DNA of 64,000 bases from positions 62,001 to 126,000 of the forward strand of contig JAACJK010000233.1 in assembly GCA_013368325.1 (NCBI GenBank), given 5' to 3'. The notes beneath the pieces are model-generated. The model did not search any database. It saw only the letters and a program-made list of their open reading frames with translations, and was not told where the DNA came from. Positions 10,174 through 23,071 of this stretch are shown piece by piece (positions within the stretch are counted from its first letter, which is position 1; each line of letters starts with the position of its first letter). The position numbers were made by a program, and so were the translations under genes. This DNA is from Ephemerocybe angulata. Taxonomy: Eukaryota; Basidiomycota; Agaricomycetes; Agaricales; Psathyrellaceae.

Positions 10174-12750
10174 TGTCATGCACAACCAAGTGAGCTAGAC
10201 GTGCCACTCAAGTGAGTTACGCCGCGGTGCGTAAGAGCGTGCATAGCACATGTCGCTGATATAGCGAGTATATAATACGGTGTATTGGATAGTATAGACA
10301 ATTGAATAGACCCCTATGAATGTAAAGCTAGTGACATGCTCCGGTGATGGAAGGCCTGGGGACCTTCCGAGGAAATGGAGAGATGATTTTCTCGCCTGCT
10401 TCAATTGCTCTGGCTCGGGATGGGGTGCTTTGACATGGTCCCCGGGCAATAGGCGACTGATGGTTGGCGCTCGAAGGCTGGCGCGCCTACCTGTTCAGAT
10501 GATGGAGGGCCTCACAGCCCACCATCACCATCGCTGCTGAAGAAATGGCTGTCGGCCAGGCCTTCCATCACCGTGTGATTATGCTGGTGGTTTGGCTGAC
10601 GGCAGTGGGTGGGCGCGCCGTTGAAAATTGGTGGAGGGTCGCCACGCCTTCCGTCGAGATACAGAGTAACTGATGGGAGGCGGTGAGACCTTCCGGGCTC
10701 TGATGCGCGAATAAAGCCCGCCCTCGTGCATGATACGGCTAGTGTAATCGCCTTCCGGTGGATAGCGAGGTGGGTGATGGAGGCTCGCTGCACCTTCCAA
10801 GTAATATATGAGGTATTAATGGAAGGCGACAGCACCTTCCGCCACGCGTTGAGGTGAGCGCTATGCGTGCTACCCCATACCTCAATTTGGGTGCAGGCGG
10901 ACTCGCCTTCCAGGGATGATTTGAGTGAGCGGTGGAATGTCGGTACACCTGCGATCACTTACCGGGATTTGGAATCGAAGTCGGACTGACCTTCCGGTTT
11001 CTCATGCGTGAATAACCGCGGGCACCGATCACAGTGTGAAATACCTTACACCGTTGATGGAAGGTGAGTACACCTTCCAGTGGATAACGAGGTGAGCGAC
11101 GGAGGGTCACTCCGCCTTCCATCACGTACCTAGTTTAATGATGGAAGTCGGACTGACCTTCCAGTAAATATTGAGGCGAGTGATGGGGGCTCGCTCCGCC
11201 TTCCATCACATACCTGGCCTATTGGCGGAAGGTGGTAGCACCTTCATGGGCGCGTTGAGGTGAGTGATCAATGTTGGTACACCGCTATTTTTACCTCGAT
11301 TTGGGCTGCAGGCGGACTCACCTTCCCAGACTTATCGACCTGCGTGATGTAATGTCGCCAGGCCTGCGGACACTTACATGCATTTGAAACCGAAGTTGGA
11401 CTGACCTTCTGGGATCTCATGCATGAACAAGTGCCGCCCTCCGCATGATGCGGGTTTCACGGCGTTGTTGATTGCAGGCGTACCCGCCTTCTCGTGAATA
11501 ATGAGGTGAGTGATGCCAGCTCGCTCTGACATCCATCACTGGGGAATATGGGGATGTATCTGGGTGCTATGTGGAAGGCGAATCCGCCTTCCATCAGTGG
11601 CAGATACACGCGATGATGTGTGAGCTCACCTTCCGGCGTCTATGCGTGAGTACACGGGCGCCTTGCCAGGTTGGTCCCGCTTTCCACCTGTCTATCTGAG
11701 TGTGATATGGAAGGCGAATCCACCCTCAATCAGTGGGGGATGGACGGGATTGGGCGAGTTCACCTTCCAGCATCTAAGTAGCCGGCGTCATCTGATCACG
11801 CACTGACCACCTTCAGAATTTCCTTTTTCAGCGTTAGGGTTCGAGGACTTTTGGAAAGTCCTCGAACCCTAATGCTGAAAAAGGAAATTCCGGGCCTGGA
11901 CCGTGCGCAAGGGCCGCCTTCCATCAGGTCCCTGGTATAATGATGGAAGTCGGACTCACCCTCCAGTGAATAACAAGGTGAGTGATGGAGGCTCCCTCCA
12001 CCTTCCACTTATTAAATGTGCTATCCCGCCATTGCGCACAGGCGGGGGTCGCATTGATGGTGGGTGCCCACGCAGGGCCGGGGTGCGCGATGGAGGCTCG
12101 CTCCACCTTCCATCAAGTACCTCATGCACTGATGGAAGTCAGACCGCCCTTCCGGTAGATAACGAGGTAAGCGGTGGAGGCCTGCTCTGCCTTCCCTCAG
12201 GTACCTGATCTAGTGATGGAGGTCGGACTCACCCTCCAGCAGATAATGAGGTGAGTGATGGGGGCTCGCATCGCCTTCCATCTATTAGGTGTGTTGTCCT
12301 CGCATTCCGGTTTCCGTACCACGCGTAAGCCCCACCATCATGCACAGCCGGTGGTCGCATTGATGGTGGGTGGTCACACCTTCCAGTGAATGCCGGGGTG
12401 CGCGATGGAGGCTCGCTCCGCCTTCCATCATGTACATGGGTGCGTACGCCTTCAATTGTACCTGATCCATTTATCGAAGCGCGTGATAATCAAGTGATAA
12501 TTCTAAATATAATTTCAATATATAATGGAGGCCGTGCCTGCCTTCTGCTTGTCTTCTGAGTGTGAAGCGGAAGGCGGAGCCACCTTCTATCAGCGAGAAA
12601 GTGTGCAGCCTCTCTCGGCATTTATTTAGTAGAGCCCATGATATGGGACTATGATGGAGATTGCAGCCGCCCTCCGGCGGAGGTCGTACCTGCCTTCGCT
12701 TGTATATCAGGATCGCAAGTGGAAGGTGAAGCCACCCGCCATCATTCACT
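10174..12750 (+). repeat. Left terminal inverted repeat array of the KDZ element
   Basis: The first about 200 nt are unique-looking terminal sequence. From about 10340 the array consists of dozens of 50-70 nt imperfect palindromic units, typified by GATGGAAGTCGGACTCACC, CCTTCCATCA and GAGGTGAGTGATGGAGG. Long-range inverted identity to the right array runs from 10174 to about 12140. From about 12140 to 12750 the units are of the same style but do not align simply. No protein-coding signal is seen: open frames here are short, repeat-derived and contain the same Gly/Ser/Pro text in all phases. Confidence 0.85.
11816..11890. repeat. 75-nt near-perfect hairpin in the left array
   Basis: GAATTTCCTTTTTCAGCG...GCTGAAAAAGGAAATTC is a palindrome with arms of about 35 nt and a tiny centre (TTTTGGAAA). 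It contains one TTAGGGTT on each strand. An inverted copy sits at 25558-25632. It could extrude as a cruciform or act as a transposase-binding or fold-back structure, but its role is not known. Confidence 0.9.
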
Positions 12751-12849
12751 ACTGAGGCAATTACGCCCGCACTATAAGGCCGCCAAATTTACTGATGTTT
12801 GACTTATTCCTGAGAGCATACCATTATATATTATGTGTCGAATATCTAT

Positions 12850-15800
12850 TTACTCCATCTCACGCATCCTTAAGCGGTTCCGAACTGAGAGGAAAGTCTT
12901 GGTGTAAATGACAGACCTCTCCTGCGACATGTACGACACCGACTTTCGGATGCGTTTCAGCCCACTGTTACCGCACTCAGCTGCACTGGAATTAATCGTT
13001 CCCAAGTCTGGGTCCGCATTGGCGTATTCCGAAAGCGATGACGCTGGACTGCACTTGGTATGCCCAGCCATATGAAAATGGTCAACTGCAAAAAGTGTAT
13101 CCTTGAAGAAGGCTGGTTCCCGGAGCATGCAATATGGACCGAGGGCGCAGGCGAAGTCGTAGATGATGTTCCGAGGAGCCTTTGGCCATCGACTGACCAG
13201 CGCGGAGAAAACATCATTCCGACCCTCACTGTCAGGAATACAGTGAAAGCCATAGCACATTGCATGCGTGCACCACACAGCCATGATACCACCAGAGAAG
13301 CCGCTTTCTCCATACTGGGAGTAGTGCTTCCCGCAACGATCACCGCGGGGCTTCGAGACCTCCTTTTTCATGTCAGTTTTGAGGGCTGGGTATATGGGGC
13401 GATCTCGAATTCGGGGGAGGCTATAGAAGCACCCAGTCTATGGTAACATATCAGTAGAATGGTAAACTGAGTATGGCAAAAGAATTACCATCTTCCAATC
13501 ATCGTCTTTCACTGGATCAAACCGTGCACCGGCTGCATCGAGATTCTGTTCAAGGGTTAATGACTGAAGGACACTCTCTGCTTTGGATAGAATCCACCGC
13601 AAGAGGGGTATCATATCTTCAATCGATTTGTGTATCCGCACCATGTTGTAGATGCCAGGTATCGAAACAATCTGGGACAATCGGCTCGAGTGAGGATCGG
13701 AAAGGAAGAATCGAAGATCGTCCATTGCTGATCCTCGAACGAGCTGCAGCACAGACTCCTCTGCAGCTGCCTAAGGGCCAGTTGTCAGCTATATGTAGGA
13801 TATTTTATGTAAAGCTTCATGCGTACCTGTATAAAGAAGCTCTTTTGAATGCGACTGTGAGCCTTGGCCTTTTTCATCGATGCCGCCCCATATGCTTCGC
13901 CGAACAAGGCTGATAAAGGGGGACACGCCAGGGTAAGCTGACTTGATATGGAGTCTATAAGTTCGAAATGCTCATTGAGCAACTTCGCTTGTCGCTCCTG
14001 TTTGCTTTGACTGGAGTTCATGTTGGTATTGTCGTCATCTTCTTCGTCATCGTCGATCTCGGCGTCTTGAAGCTGATTGATGAGGGTTGCGAGGCTTGGC
14101 TGTGTCGCCACATGCCGCATTTTCTTTCGAAGTGTAGCATCAGGGAGGAGCTGCTGTTTTGGTTTGTTTTTGATCTTCGTCCGTTTAACAGAGCGGTCGG
14201 AGGTAACAGTTGGGGGTCTGAGAGTTCCTGTGATGTGTTTCTTTCCAAACGCCAGAGTGATTCCGTCCCAGATTGTCGTGTCCGGATACTTGCCACATCG
14301 AACACAGGAGAAGTCATCGTCAAAAGCCTGGATGGTAGCGTACGCAAACCAGACTGAGCGAAAGAGGTCTTCACCCATGAACACAGAGCCCGAGTTCACG
14401 TATCGTTGAGAGACGACAGTCACATAGGCCGTAAACGGGGTTTCAGAGGCAGCGTACGTCATTGTATACTCGTCCAGGAGCTCGTGAGACACAAGGATAG
14501 AGTTGTTGTAGTTGAAGATACCCATTTCTCGTAGGTCAGGGCCAATAGAGCGACGGCGCGAGGGAGGGGAGGATGGACATTTCTGGACCTGAATCCTGGC
14601 ATGGACAAGCTCTAGTAACGTATAGATCTTGCAGTCCTTCTCAGTGACCTCCAGGTCAGGATCATGGTAGGTACGTCCGGCCGCACAAGGACATGATGAG
14701 TACTGATCAAGCTTGAGGAGCGGGGCAGGACCATTGCGAAAGGGAGTAGGTCGAGGATACAGATTTGGGTCTCGTTTCAGGGATGCCGCCAATGGAGGTA
14801 GAACCGGCCGATAGGATATCGATCCACGTTTGACCAGGGACGCTAGTATACATGTTAGTTCTCACTTCTCGTTGTATCTTAGCAGTATTCACCTAATGGC
14901 TCTGCTGAAACGCCGTCACTCCCGATGTCATCCTCCTCAATTGCCGCACTTCCTTCAGGCCCCAGACGACCACGTAAAACCTTCTGTGATGCTGCGACAT
15001 GGAGACACATAGAGGATGTATTGGAGTCCTTCGAGCACTTCCACTTCCCGGAATCCACGCCATTGCCAATGTGGGTTACGATTGCCCTGCCTTTCAAATG
15101 CGACATTGATAAACTCGTGACTGAGAATTTTGTCGTGAACTTGGCACCGTTCGTCTGGCGCTGACGAAGGAAGATAGTCGCTGTAACATCTGCCAAAGGT
15201 CAGTCACAGGATAATGTGGGCGACACTCTTGTTGAAGGTGCAAACCTGTTGAATCTCCCCCCGTATTGATGTCTGTATTCTCGGTCCCACCGCTGTGAAG
15301 GACCTGCTCAGCTTCGAATGTCTTAAAAAACACTTGGTGTATGCAGTGGCCGTCCTCGATACCCTGAGGGCACGTGCACACGGTTCGAAGGGTGTTGTTA
15401 ATACCCCAAAGGTATTGGAGATGGTACCAGCTAGCCTGAAAGTCATGTCAGTATGTCGCGATGAAATGGTTTATGTAAGTAGTCTATACCGTGCAGTGAC
15501 CTCGCTGTACATCCCATCCTTCACACACAAAGATAGCATTGCCAATATATATGAATCCCGCAGTGTAGGACTCAAATGCGTCGGTATATTGAAGAATCTG
15601 GGCATCCGTGAAGCATGTTCGTCCGGGTGACGTCCGAACGGTATCGAGATCAGGCGGCGGCCCAAACTGGGACGGTTCCATATCTGGCATATCCCATGTG
15701 GGAAGAGAGTCGGCATTTGAGACCGACACCAAAGAGGCTGTGCTTGATGGCGGTGGTGGTGTACTGACGCCGCCTTCAAGTTGGTTGGGGGTCCGAGTCG

Positions 15801-15984
15801 GTGCTGGGATTCGTGCCTTCGTCGAGACATTTTTTGCACGTCGTTTGAGGGGCTGCGCATATACGCGTGAGGATTTCGATGGAGAGTCCCATGCATCTTT
15901 CTTTGCAGAATCGACCAAGCTTTGGGGATAACTGCTATCGAGGTCTGAGTCGCTATCCTCTCCGATCGGTCGCTTGAGGGGCAT
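12850..15984 (-). CDS. KDZ-family transposase with zinc-binding N-terminal region (955 aa)
   Basis: Six exons on the minus strand (15490-15984, 15246-15435, 14893-15189, 13827-14842, 13489-13770, 12850-13437) join in frame to 956 codons. After a disordered N-terminus there is a CTCPQGIEDGHCIHQ cluster (about residues 185-200). A SWIM-like CSKDSNTSSMCLHV segment follows (about 278-292), then a CPCAAG...CVRCGKYPDTTIWDG Cys-rich region of the CxC type linked to KDZ transposases. The C-terminal third carries the KDZ core: TGCFYSLPRIRDRPIYPALK, GGIMAVWCTHAMCYGFH, EGRNDVFSAL, IIYDFACALGPYCM, VDHFHMAGHTKC and NSSAAECGN. The D, D-x-FH-x3-H and E candidates are all present and no stop interrupts the gene, so the enzyme may be functional. 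It is divergent from the accessory ORF at 16141. Confidence 0.9.
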
Positions 15985-16140
15985 GATGGATAGAAAGAGA
16001 GCGAATATGGGGATTTCGGGGACTTCGATAAAATATTTACGGGAAAGATAATGTGAAGGAACATAGCAGACATGTGATCAATACCATCGCATGATATATA
16101 AGTGAACAATGATGCAGTTCCATGTCGCACGTCCCTCATC

Positions 16141-17237
16141 ATGGCTGGGAGTCCTCGAAAGAAGACCACCAAAAATTTGTCACCAACCAAGTCCCGCCAA
16201 CGTGCGCCCCAACGCTGTCGCAAATGCCCTGGCCGGCCACTGCGCTCAGAGTGTGCACATTCTCGCGCTGGACGTGAGGTAAGTCCCTTATCTAGTAACT
16301 ATCCGCACATTTACACATATATTTATTCTAGAAGCTCGCACTTGAGGACGGGAACGACGCTGAGGAGTCCGAAGAACACCAGAGTGTTGCTCGTGCCCCT
16401 CCTCCGTACGAAGCCCCTCAACTTGATCCTGAAACCGACAACTCCAATGACGGCGAGGGCACTCAAGTTGAGATCCCCATCGACCCAGTTCTACTTGCTG
16501 AGTCGTTCTCTACACCAGAGCCGCCCGAAAATCTCTCCACACCCTCTACCCCAGTTCCCTCGCAAGCGTCCTCTGTTTCATCCAGTCCCCAAGTCATCAG
16601 GCGGCGCTCTCGCCGCCCTCGAGCCTCGAATGTCAATCCGCTCTATGATGTAGTCAGGGGTGTTGGACGTGGAAGCGAGGAGCTTAGTAGGTCGCCAATG
16701 AGTATTCAGTGCTTTGTGTTTAATGTAATTTCTAGGAATGGCTCGTGTTCGTCCTATCAAGGCTCCTATTCGCAACCAGAAGGCTGCGGTGAAGTACTAT
16801 GATTACGCGGTCAAGGACTTGATGTGCCGTGTACGTCCATTTACATGTTCCATATGCCCTACTGATATCATTATTCAATATAGGCTGAATCAATTGCAAA
16901 TTCGACTGGCTGTTGGCTTTATGTTGCGATGCAGCACCCCTCCTCTCGGACCCCTTTCACTCATTATGCCTCGAGGAAACTCCGGCGTGAGGCAGAGGCT
17001 GACCTTGGCTCCATTCATTCGGACATGAACCGCATCATGTCGCAGCTGAAGCGTGCAGATCGGGAGCAGTTCTTAGACTTTGTTCGTTCCCAGGAGCAAG
17101 CTCAGCAGAGCGTTCGCGATGCCAATGCACGCGCCGAGGAAGCTGCAAGCGAGACCGAACGTTTGCGGCGTGAACTTGCAGCACGCGAGTCGCTCCTCAA
17201 TGTGATAATCAATGCCGCGCGTCAGTCCACTGCTTGA
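16141..17237 (+). CDS. KDZ-element accessory ORF 1, coiled-coil protein
   Basis: Four exons splice in frame: start 16141 to a GTAAGT donor at about 16279, next exon from AAGCTCGCACTTGAG, a short exon beginning with ATGGCTCGTGTTCG near 16737, and a last exon from GCTGAATCAATTGC near 16884. The N-terminus is basic with two CxxC-like cysteines (RCRKCPGRP), then an acidic Pro/Glu/Ser-rich linker and a RRRSRRPRA basic patch. The C-terminus carries GCWLYVAMQHPSSRTPFTHY, followed by a heptad-rich helix (about residues 210-290: ADREQFLDFVRSQEQAQQ and on). The QHP...FTHYAS...LRREA signature is what I remember from ORFs accompanying KDZ transposases. It starts only 156 nt from the transposase ATG, so the two share a promoter. 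Function is unknown. Confidence 0.75.
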
Positions 17238-18005
17238 AATGTAGCTACTCGCATGCGTAAATATTTTCCTTAATTGAATGCCGATCTCAATTCTCATGAC
17301 CGGGTGCTGTACGCCAGATATGACACATTCTGTCACACCACTTGGAGTGTACGAATTCTATATTTAATTTATGCAGCACGCGCCAGGCGGTAAATGTCCC
17401 TAGATATGTCAGTAATACCACCGAAGGTCCCATAAAGCATGTGCTGGTCATTGGGCGCTTACTGCAAACTTGTCCACGAGGCTACACCTTCATTCTGAGG
17501 CTGGAGCTCTCACATTGGGTAAATACAAGAATTTATCATAGCACCTGAATATGCCGTTGTCTTGTGTAGCATGTGGCTCGCTATGGTTCCACATGGATCC
17601 ATGGCAATTTTAAAATAGAGTGCGTGTAGCATGTGTGGAAGGTAAGTCAGCTGTTCAACTGGCTTATGTATATCTGGCCTTGGAAGTTGGGTGCCAGTTG
17701 CACGTCAATGGTATCTCAGATCTGTGTAGCCCCATGCACTTCCTTGAGCCCTTCCTCTGGTGCAGCGTTGATACGATAGTGCAGCCCTTCCTCTGACGCA
17801 GCCCCATGCGCTTCCATGAGAAGTGGTGTGTAACCTATGGCCATACACAATTTTTTTGTATATAGACCTAAATGTATATACCTAGGAAGTTATACCAACC
17901 CAGATAAGCGCCCGTGGGCGTTCATCCACTTGTATTCAGAGAACGCAGAATGCTTGTATTATAATGGCTGTAATGCTCGATGTCAGTTACATTGGAGTCC
18001 AGTAC
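17238..18005. other. Noncoding spacer inside the KDZ element
   Basis: No gene is seen. There is a local duplication of GCAGCCCTTCCTCTG/GAGCCCTTCCTCTG and of TGTAGCATGTG near 17560-17640 and 17700-17815. Confidence 0.4.
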
Positions 18006-18889
18006 CTAAGGTAATGTTGATCTTTGATAAAGCAGAAAACCATCAGAGTACCAGTCGATAAACACATCGACCCCGCAGTCCACCGCCACCGCCGCCATGT
18101 CGCGCACCATCCTTGTGGTGATCCGGATACTCTCAGATAAAGACTTGAGATTGTCGAGGTGTGCTCCTGCCCCAACGTCCTTCGCAATATCCTCCTCGTG
18201 CGCCTGAACACCGTTGCTAAGTCGGTTGAGCTGTGATAGGGTCTTTTCAAATTCGTCCAGTGCGCTACTTTGCATGTACCGGTTCGCAGCACCACCCAAA
18301 AATGCACGAAGCGGCACGTTACCCAGGATATCTTCATAAGAAGAGCGGAGGTAAGCTGAGTGTTCCTCCCATACGGCCTTGTTATGCTCACGACGATGCG
18401 CCGTATTACTTCTAGAGGTGTGTTGTGAGCTTAGGATGTAAAATGATCTCTACCTCGACGTACTGAGCACTTTCTGTATCCCCCAATAATTTCTTCTTGC
18501 GTACTTCCACCTTTGCTTGAGACTTGTTTCTGGAAGCATTAATCATATAAGCTAAATGCTGCGCACTCCATTGTGACATGAGCACGCACCGTTGGTAGGA
18601 CTGTCGGCTCTTGCGGCGGTTGTCAAACCTGAGTTCCTCTTCACCTTTGACGGGTTTCTTCTTCACAGTCCCTGGATTCACCACCTCTAAGGTGGTACTG
18701 GACTTCTTCAACTCGTACTTTGCTTTCCTGGCCTGGCATATATCATCGCGGTGACTACACGATAGTGAGAACCCTGGTGCGCCATTAACCACTGTCAATC
18801 AATTCATACCTGTTGCAGTACCTCCTGCTGCGGGCACATGCAGCTGCTTTTTTCTCCTCTTCAGTCTTGTATAAGGCTGGCCGACCCAT
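18006..18889 (-). CDS. KDZ-element accessory ORF 2 (MGRPxLY family)
   Basis: ATG at 18889 on the minus strand. It begins MGRPALYKTEEEKKAAACA, with an Arg-rich RSRRYCN; this N-terminus is a familiar basic start in agaricomycete transposon-linked ORFs. Introns with GTATGA, GTGCGT and GTACGT donors link it to a Lys-rich segment and to a C-terminal helical domain. That domain runs from VWEEHSAYLRSSYEDILGNV through FEKTLSQLNRLSNGVQAHEE to the stop at 18006. The chosen splices keep one frame, but the second and third introns were set by eye. It is probably a DNA- or RNA-binding partner, given the basic N-terminus, but no activity can be assigned. Confidence 0.65.
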
Positions 18890-20616
18890 CACTAGTAGGA
18901 GCAGTGGATTTGATGTCGAGTAGTAGGGGAGTTATGAGACCAACTCGATGGTATTGGCTTAAGGATAGGTGGGATCAATTAAGCGTTTGAAGTTCCGCGT
19001 CTGACTTTTTGGTTTCTTCTCACGTTTACTCTGGCAGTGGCAATGTTCACCTCCTCAGCTGGCACACACAACATTTATTGGCAAAAGAAGTATCTCAAAC
19101 TCAATGCCTGCCTCCTATATACCACAATATGCATAAATCAGCTGTAATTTGAGCTGTATCAACTCATAATAACCCGTTCTTTTTGGGGGGTATTGTATAC
19201 TCTGTGTGGAGGACAGCAGTGCTTGCTGCGTGGGTTGTCTGTGAGTACCGGGCTCCCAAAATCCATTTTAGCATGCATAAATGCCTCTAATACAGTCCCA
19301 AGAGATCAGAAATAGCCCTGCCCGACCTGCGGGCGTGAAGCTGAGCTGGTGGGGCTATCAAGCATGCGAGAACTCTCTGCGTCTCTCGAGCACTCCAACT
19401 CTAATTTATTCTCATAGCACTGTCTAAAGGGCATCAGAGATAGTGTAATGAATGCTCACAGCGTCACCAAAGTACGTTCTCATTATACCCAGCAGGGTTC
19501 CCGTACAAACAACTCCTCAAGCTCGCCACCAGATGTCGCAACTTGGCACAAGTGTAGTATGGTGTGCAGGCATCCGCTATTTCCAGACTCTATTCCACTT
19601 ACTCATTTACATCTATTTATTATGTATGTTCCTGTAAAGGTTAATATTCATAAGGTCAATTGTTTTTGAAGTCACCAGCGCTAGTGCTAGCCTCTGGGCG
19701 CTCCGGGCCTCTGACATCACTTCGGATCAACCAATTCAATATCCGCCAAGTCCAGTGATTCCATGTACGAGTTTGTGCGATCCAGTACCTTCAGTGATGA
19801 ATCTCTGTCAAGAGACCTTGTGAAGTCTCGTGTGAAGACTGAAAAGCGGGTTTAGGCCTATCGAGAGTGACAGGCATTCAAGTAGTCATACGTCTTCGCA
19901 TAGGCGGAAGAGTATAGCAAGCAGAGCGGTCAGTCACAGTGTATACCTTATTAATCGAGCCTTTTCTTACTCAATTTTGCAGAGACTGGGACAGTATGTG
20001 GGTTGACATTGAGAAGGCCCACCAGAAGGACGAGGATGAGGACGATTGCATTCAAATTGCTAACATGGTGGCGGCACCTGAACACAATTAGTTTCACACG
20101 TAATGTAGCCAAATTGGGATATGTTTTGATGAACAGAGTCGAAATCTGGGCGCCTAATTTCAAATATGTTGCGATGATAAACTGTATCACTTGCTGTAGG
20201 GCTAAAAATTTGCAATGTCCATGTGGACTCTGAATTATTTTCTATCTCCCATGTGAACTCGTAGCACTATTTCTCCCTCTCCAACACGCCATGTGGCGCA
20301 ATTGCTTGCATGTCAGTAGTGTGCACAAGGGTCATGCGGTAGCACCCCCAAAAAAAGAGGGGAATGAGTGAGAAAAACAGAAAAATGTGTTTCAGGGGGG
20401 CCAGCTACGCGACAGCGCATTCAGTTGGGAAACGGCGCCCTGTATCCTTGCTGTGCCCATCGGTGGGGCATTACAAACTTACGTCCGAAAGACGGAAAAC
20501 CGGAAGGCTGGGAGACCTTCAGAAAATCCATAAATATGCGCTTGGTGGGTCCAGCTACCTTCCATCACCTCCCATACCCATCTACCACTCAGACTTTCTC
20601 AAAACCGATTTTCCAA
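18890..20616. other. Noncoding spacer inside the KDZ element
   Basis: 1.7 kb without a frame that looks protein-like. Small open frames near 19450 and 20370-20640 are not supported, except that the last one holds the start of the next gene. There are no obvious repeats. Confidence 0.4.
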
Positions 20617-22725
20617 ATGCCTGTTATGAAAAGCAAGAGCAAGTCTAACGACATCGATGGCAAGTTGTACTTTTCAAGTCTGACTCACCTCTGGACTTAC
20701 ACCACGCACAGTCACCAAGTACATCCGGCACCTCCCAGAGTCGCTCGAAGATATCAGTCGCATCCGTGCCATGGCCGAGGAAAGGGCTATTACCCTAGAG
20801 AAAGAAATATCCGAAGCTACGGGTCGTAAGTGTGTATGCTTGCATTTTTATGCCATTGCTGACATTGTATGCCAGGCGTCAAGACCAGGCTTGGTTCGGC
20901 ATTGAAAAATGTCACATCCAACATCACCAATCTCACTCTCCAGTATAATCTTCTTATGCACGGTGGTGACGCTCCGGGTGGTGCTCGCTTGGACTCAGAC
21001 ACCATTGGGGTGGCTCCTGTTGCTGCTGATGCAATGGATGTTGATCAGCATGGTTCCCAGGTGCGTGTGTTTAACTTTATTCTGATCACAAACTCACGCG
21101 CACATGCACACTTCAGGTATCTGTGCAACCGATTTCAGAGGCCCCTATCCATGCAGCCTCGGATCCCATCAGCAGCCAGGATGCACCGCAAGGCAACTCA
21201 GTCGCATGTGCTCATTCACCGGACACCCACGAGGTCCACCCTGTTGCTGTGGAGCATCCTGACTCTGTGGACTCAGGTGTTGCGTCCTCAGCTGCACCTT
21301 CTGACCATACTGCCCATGTCCTCGCTCGAGATGCTGTCTCCCCACCTCATGCCGAAGTCAAGACCGATATTCTGAATCCAATCGACGCAGTCACCACTAC
21401 AACCCCTACCCCCATTCCTCCCATCAACGCAGCCACCCCTACGAACTCTATCCCTATTCCTCCCGTCCCTGCCCCTACTCGTCCAGCTTCTCCCAAGTCG
21501 CGTGCTGCAACACCTGAGCTCCAGTATCCTCCTGAGCCAATCACGATTGTCCAGAATATCGTCCGCACCGGAGACGGCCAGTACCGCATCACTACGAGTG
21601 CTGAGCGCTCTACTCCACAAGCACCTGCCGGAAAATCGGACACAGTTGCTGATACGATGGAAGTCGATGGTGATGATGGGCTGAGTGACGAGGATGCTGA
21701 GGGGGAGGCTGATCCTGATGCCGAAGGCACACTGTTTGCGGGTCCGTCAGCAGTCCATGTGACGATGGTGACCGAGAAGAAAAATGATCCTCCTGTCAGG
21801 ACTCATCTCCCTGAGTACTGGGAGAAACTTACAAACCGCGAAAAGCGGACCATCCTCGGTGAGTTTTTTTTTAACTTTTCTTTTAATAACCCCATTATTC
21901 TGAAACACAATACCTCCAGATCATGCCAAGGCTCAACTTGCGAAGTTTTACAAGACAAACATGCCTCTCCGTGATAACATCCGAGCCTGGGCACGCCGTC
22001 ACAGCGAGTTCCTCCCCATCAGTGCCATGCACTCCCGAAAGCTCGCATTGAGCATGTTCATCTTGAACAATGGTCGCACGTGCTGCCACTACCATGTCCA
22101 CCTCGATCGAATCAGCGCCGTCAACGATGTTGCGGTCAACGAGAGCGACTCGGCGCAGCCTTTCAACGTCACTGGTGTACCCTACGAGCCCAACCCTACT
22201 CCCATCCGCCACCCCAACTATCTCCAAAGGGACCCCGACGATTTCTCCGGAGGCCGGAACCCCAATTTCACCCTCGAACGTGTCTTAGAGTTTTTTCCCC
22301 TGATGGATGAGGAGACTGGGGAGAGGGCACTGCACTGTGGGTGTCCGATGGAAGAGGCCTTGATCGACTTCTATTTCTGGAAAGTGGTTCAGATCGAATC
22401 TCACTCGTACGAGGCCATTGAGACCATGGGGCGAGGGATCAAGCCACGTTTCCGCCTCTATTACATCGTCATCTTGAAGCTTTTTGATATCCAGTTTGAT
22501 GACCTTTTCCAGTACGACACCGAGGATCGCGCCATTGATACTCTCGATGCACGCATGCGACAGATCAACGTGTGGAAGGATGTTGTCAAAAACATCCAGA
22601 AGACCCGAAGCGAGAAGCAAGCCGAGAAGGAGAAGGAGAGGAAGCGGTTGGCTCAGCAGAAGCTTGCTAGAGCGCGCAAGGAGATCGAGGATCTTGAGGC
22701 TGGCGAGGTTGATTTTGATGATTGA
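20617..22725 (+). CDS. KDZ-element accessory ORF 3
   Basis: ATG at 20617 (MPVMKSKSKSNDID). The first intron, 20660-20711, has a GC-AAGT donor and CAG acceptor and is needed for frame. Further GT-AG introns occur at about 20827-20878, 21061-21118 and 21860-21919. Residues about 15-90 are helical (VTKYIRHLPESLEDISRIRA). A long Pro/Thr/Ala linker with PIPPINAATPTNSIPIPPVP follows, then an acidic DGLSDEDAEGEADPDAEG stretch. The C-terminal half is a folded domain with HLPEYWEKLTNREKRTIL, CCHYHVHLDRISAV, and CGCPMEEALIDFYFWKVV. The end is a charged coiled coil. It is a conserved-looking partner gene of unknown function. Confidence 0.75.
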
Positions 22726-23071
22726 TTCTGTGCACTTCTCGTAGACAACTTGTGGCTCTCAATTCTGACTTAGACAAATTTTATATGTGTTCTTATTTTC
22801 TTATCTCGCATGATTTGAATACCTCCATAGAGAGGATTGTCCTTCATGTGAATCTTGTCTTCTGAATTGGGGTGTGCACCCACCTGAGAATAAGTGCGCC
22901 GTGTGATCAGACGAATCAGACCTTAAATTTGCCGCTCTTGCAAGGATGCTTGTATGTTGACTAGGAAAAAGTTTGTATCATGTGCCCATGTGTTTCTCTA
23001 ATTGCTCCCTAAGGTTCCCAGCGTAGGTTAAGTCTCATTTCATTTTCACGTCTTGCAACACCACCTATCCA
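22726..23071. other. Spacer inside the KDZ element
   Basis: 346 nt between accessory ORF 3 and the F-box-like gene. No feature is seen. Confidence 0.4.

Noticed and set aside
10340..12740. Several open frames in the arrays on both strands (for example minus 10512-10958 and plus 11903-12208)
   Set aside because: They are translations of the same short palindromic repeat in different phases, with no start, splice or family support.
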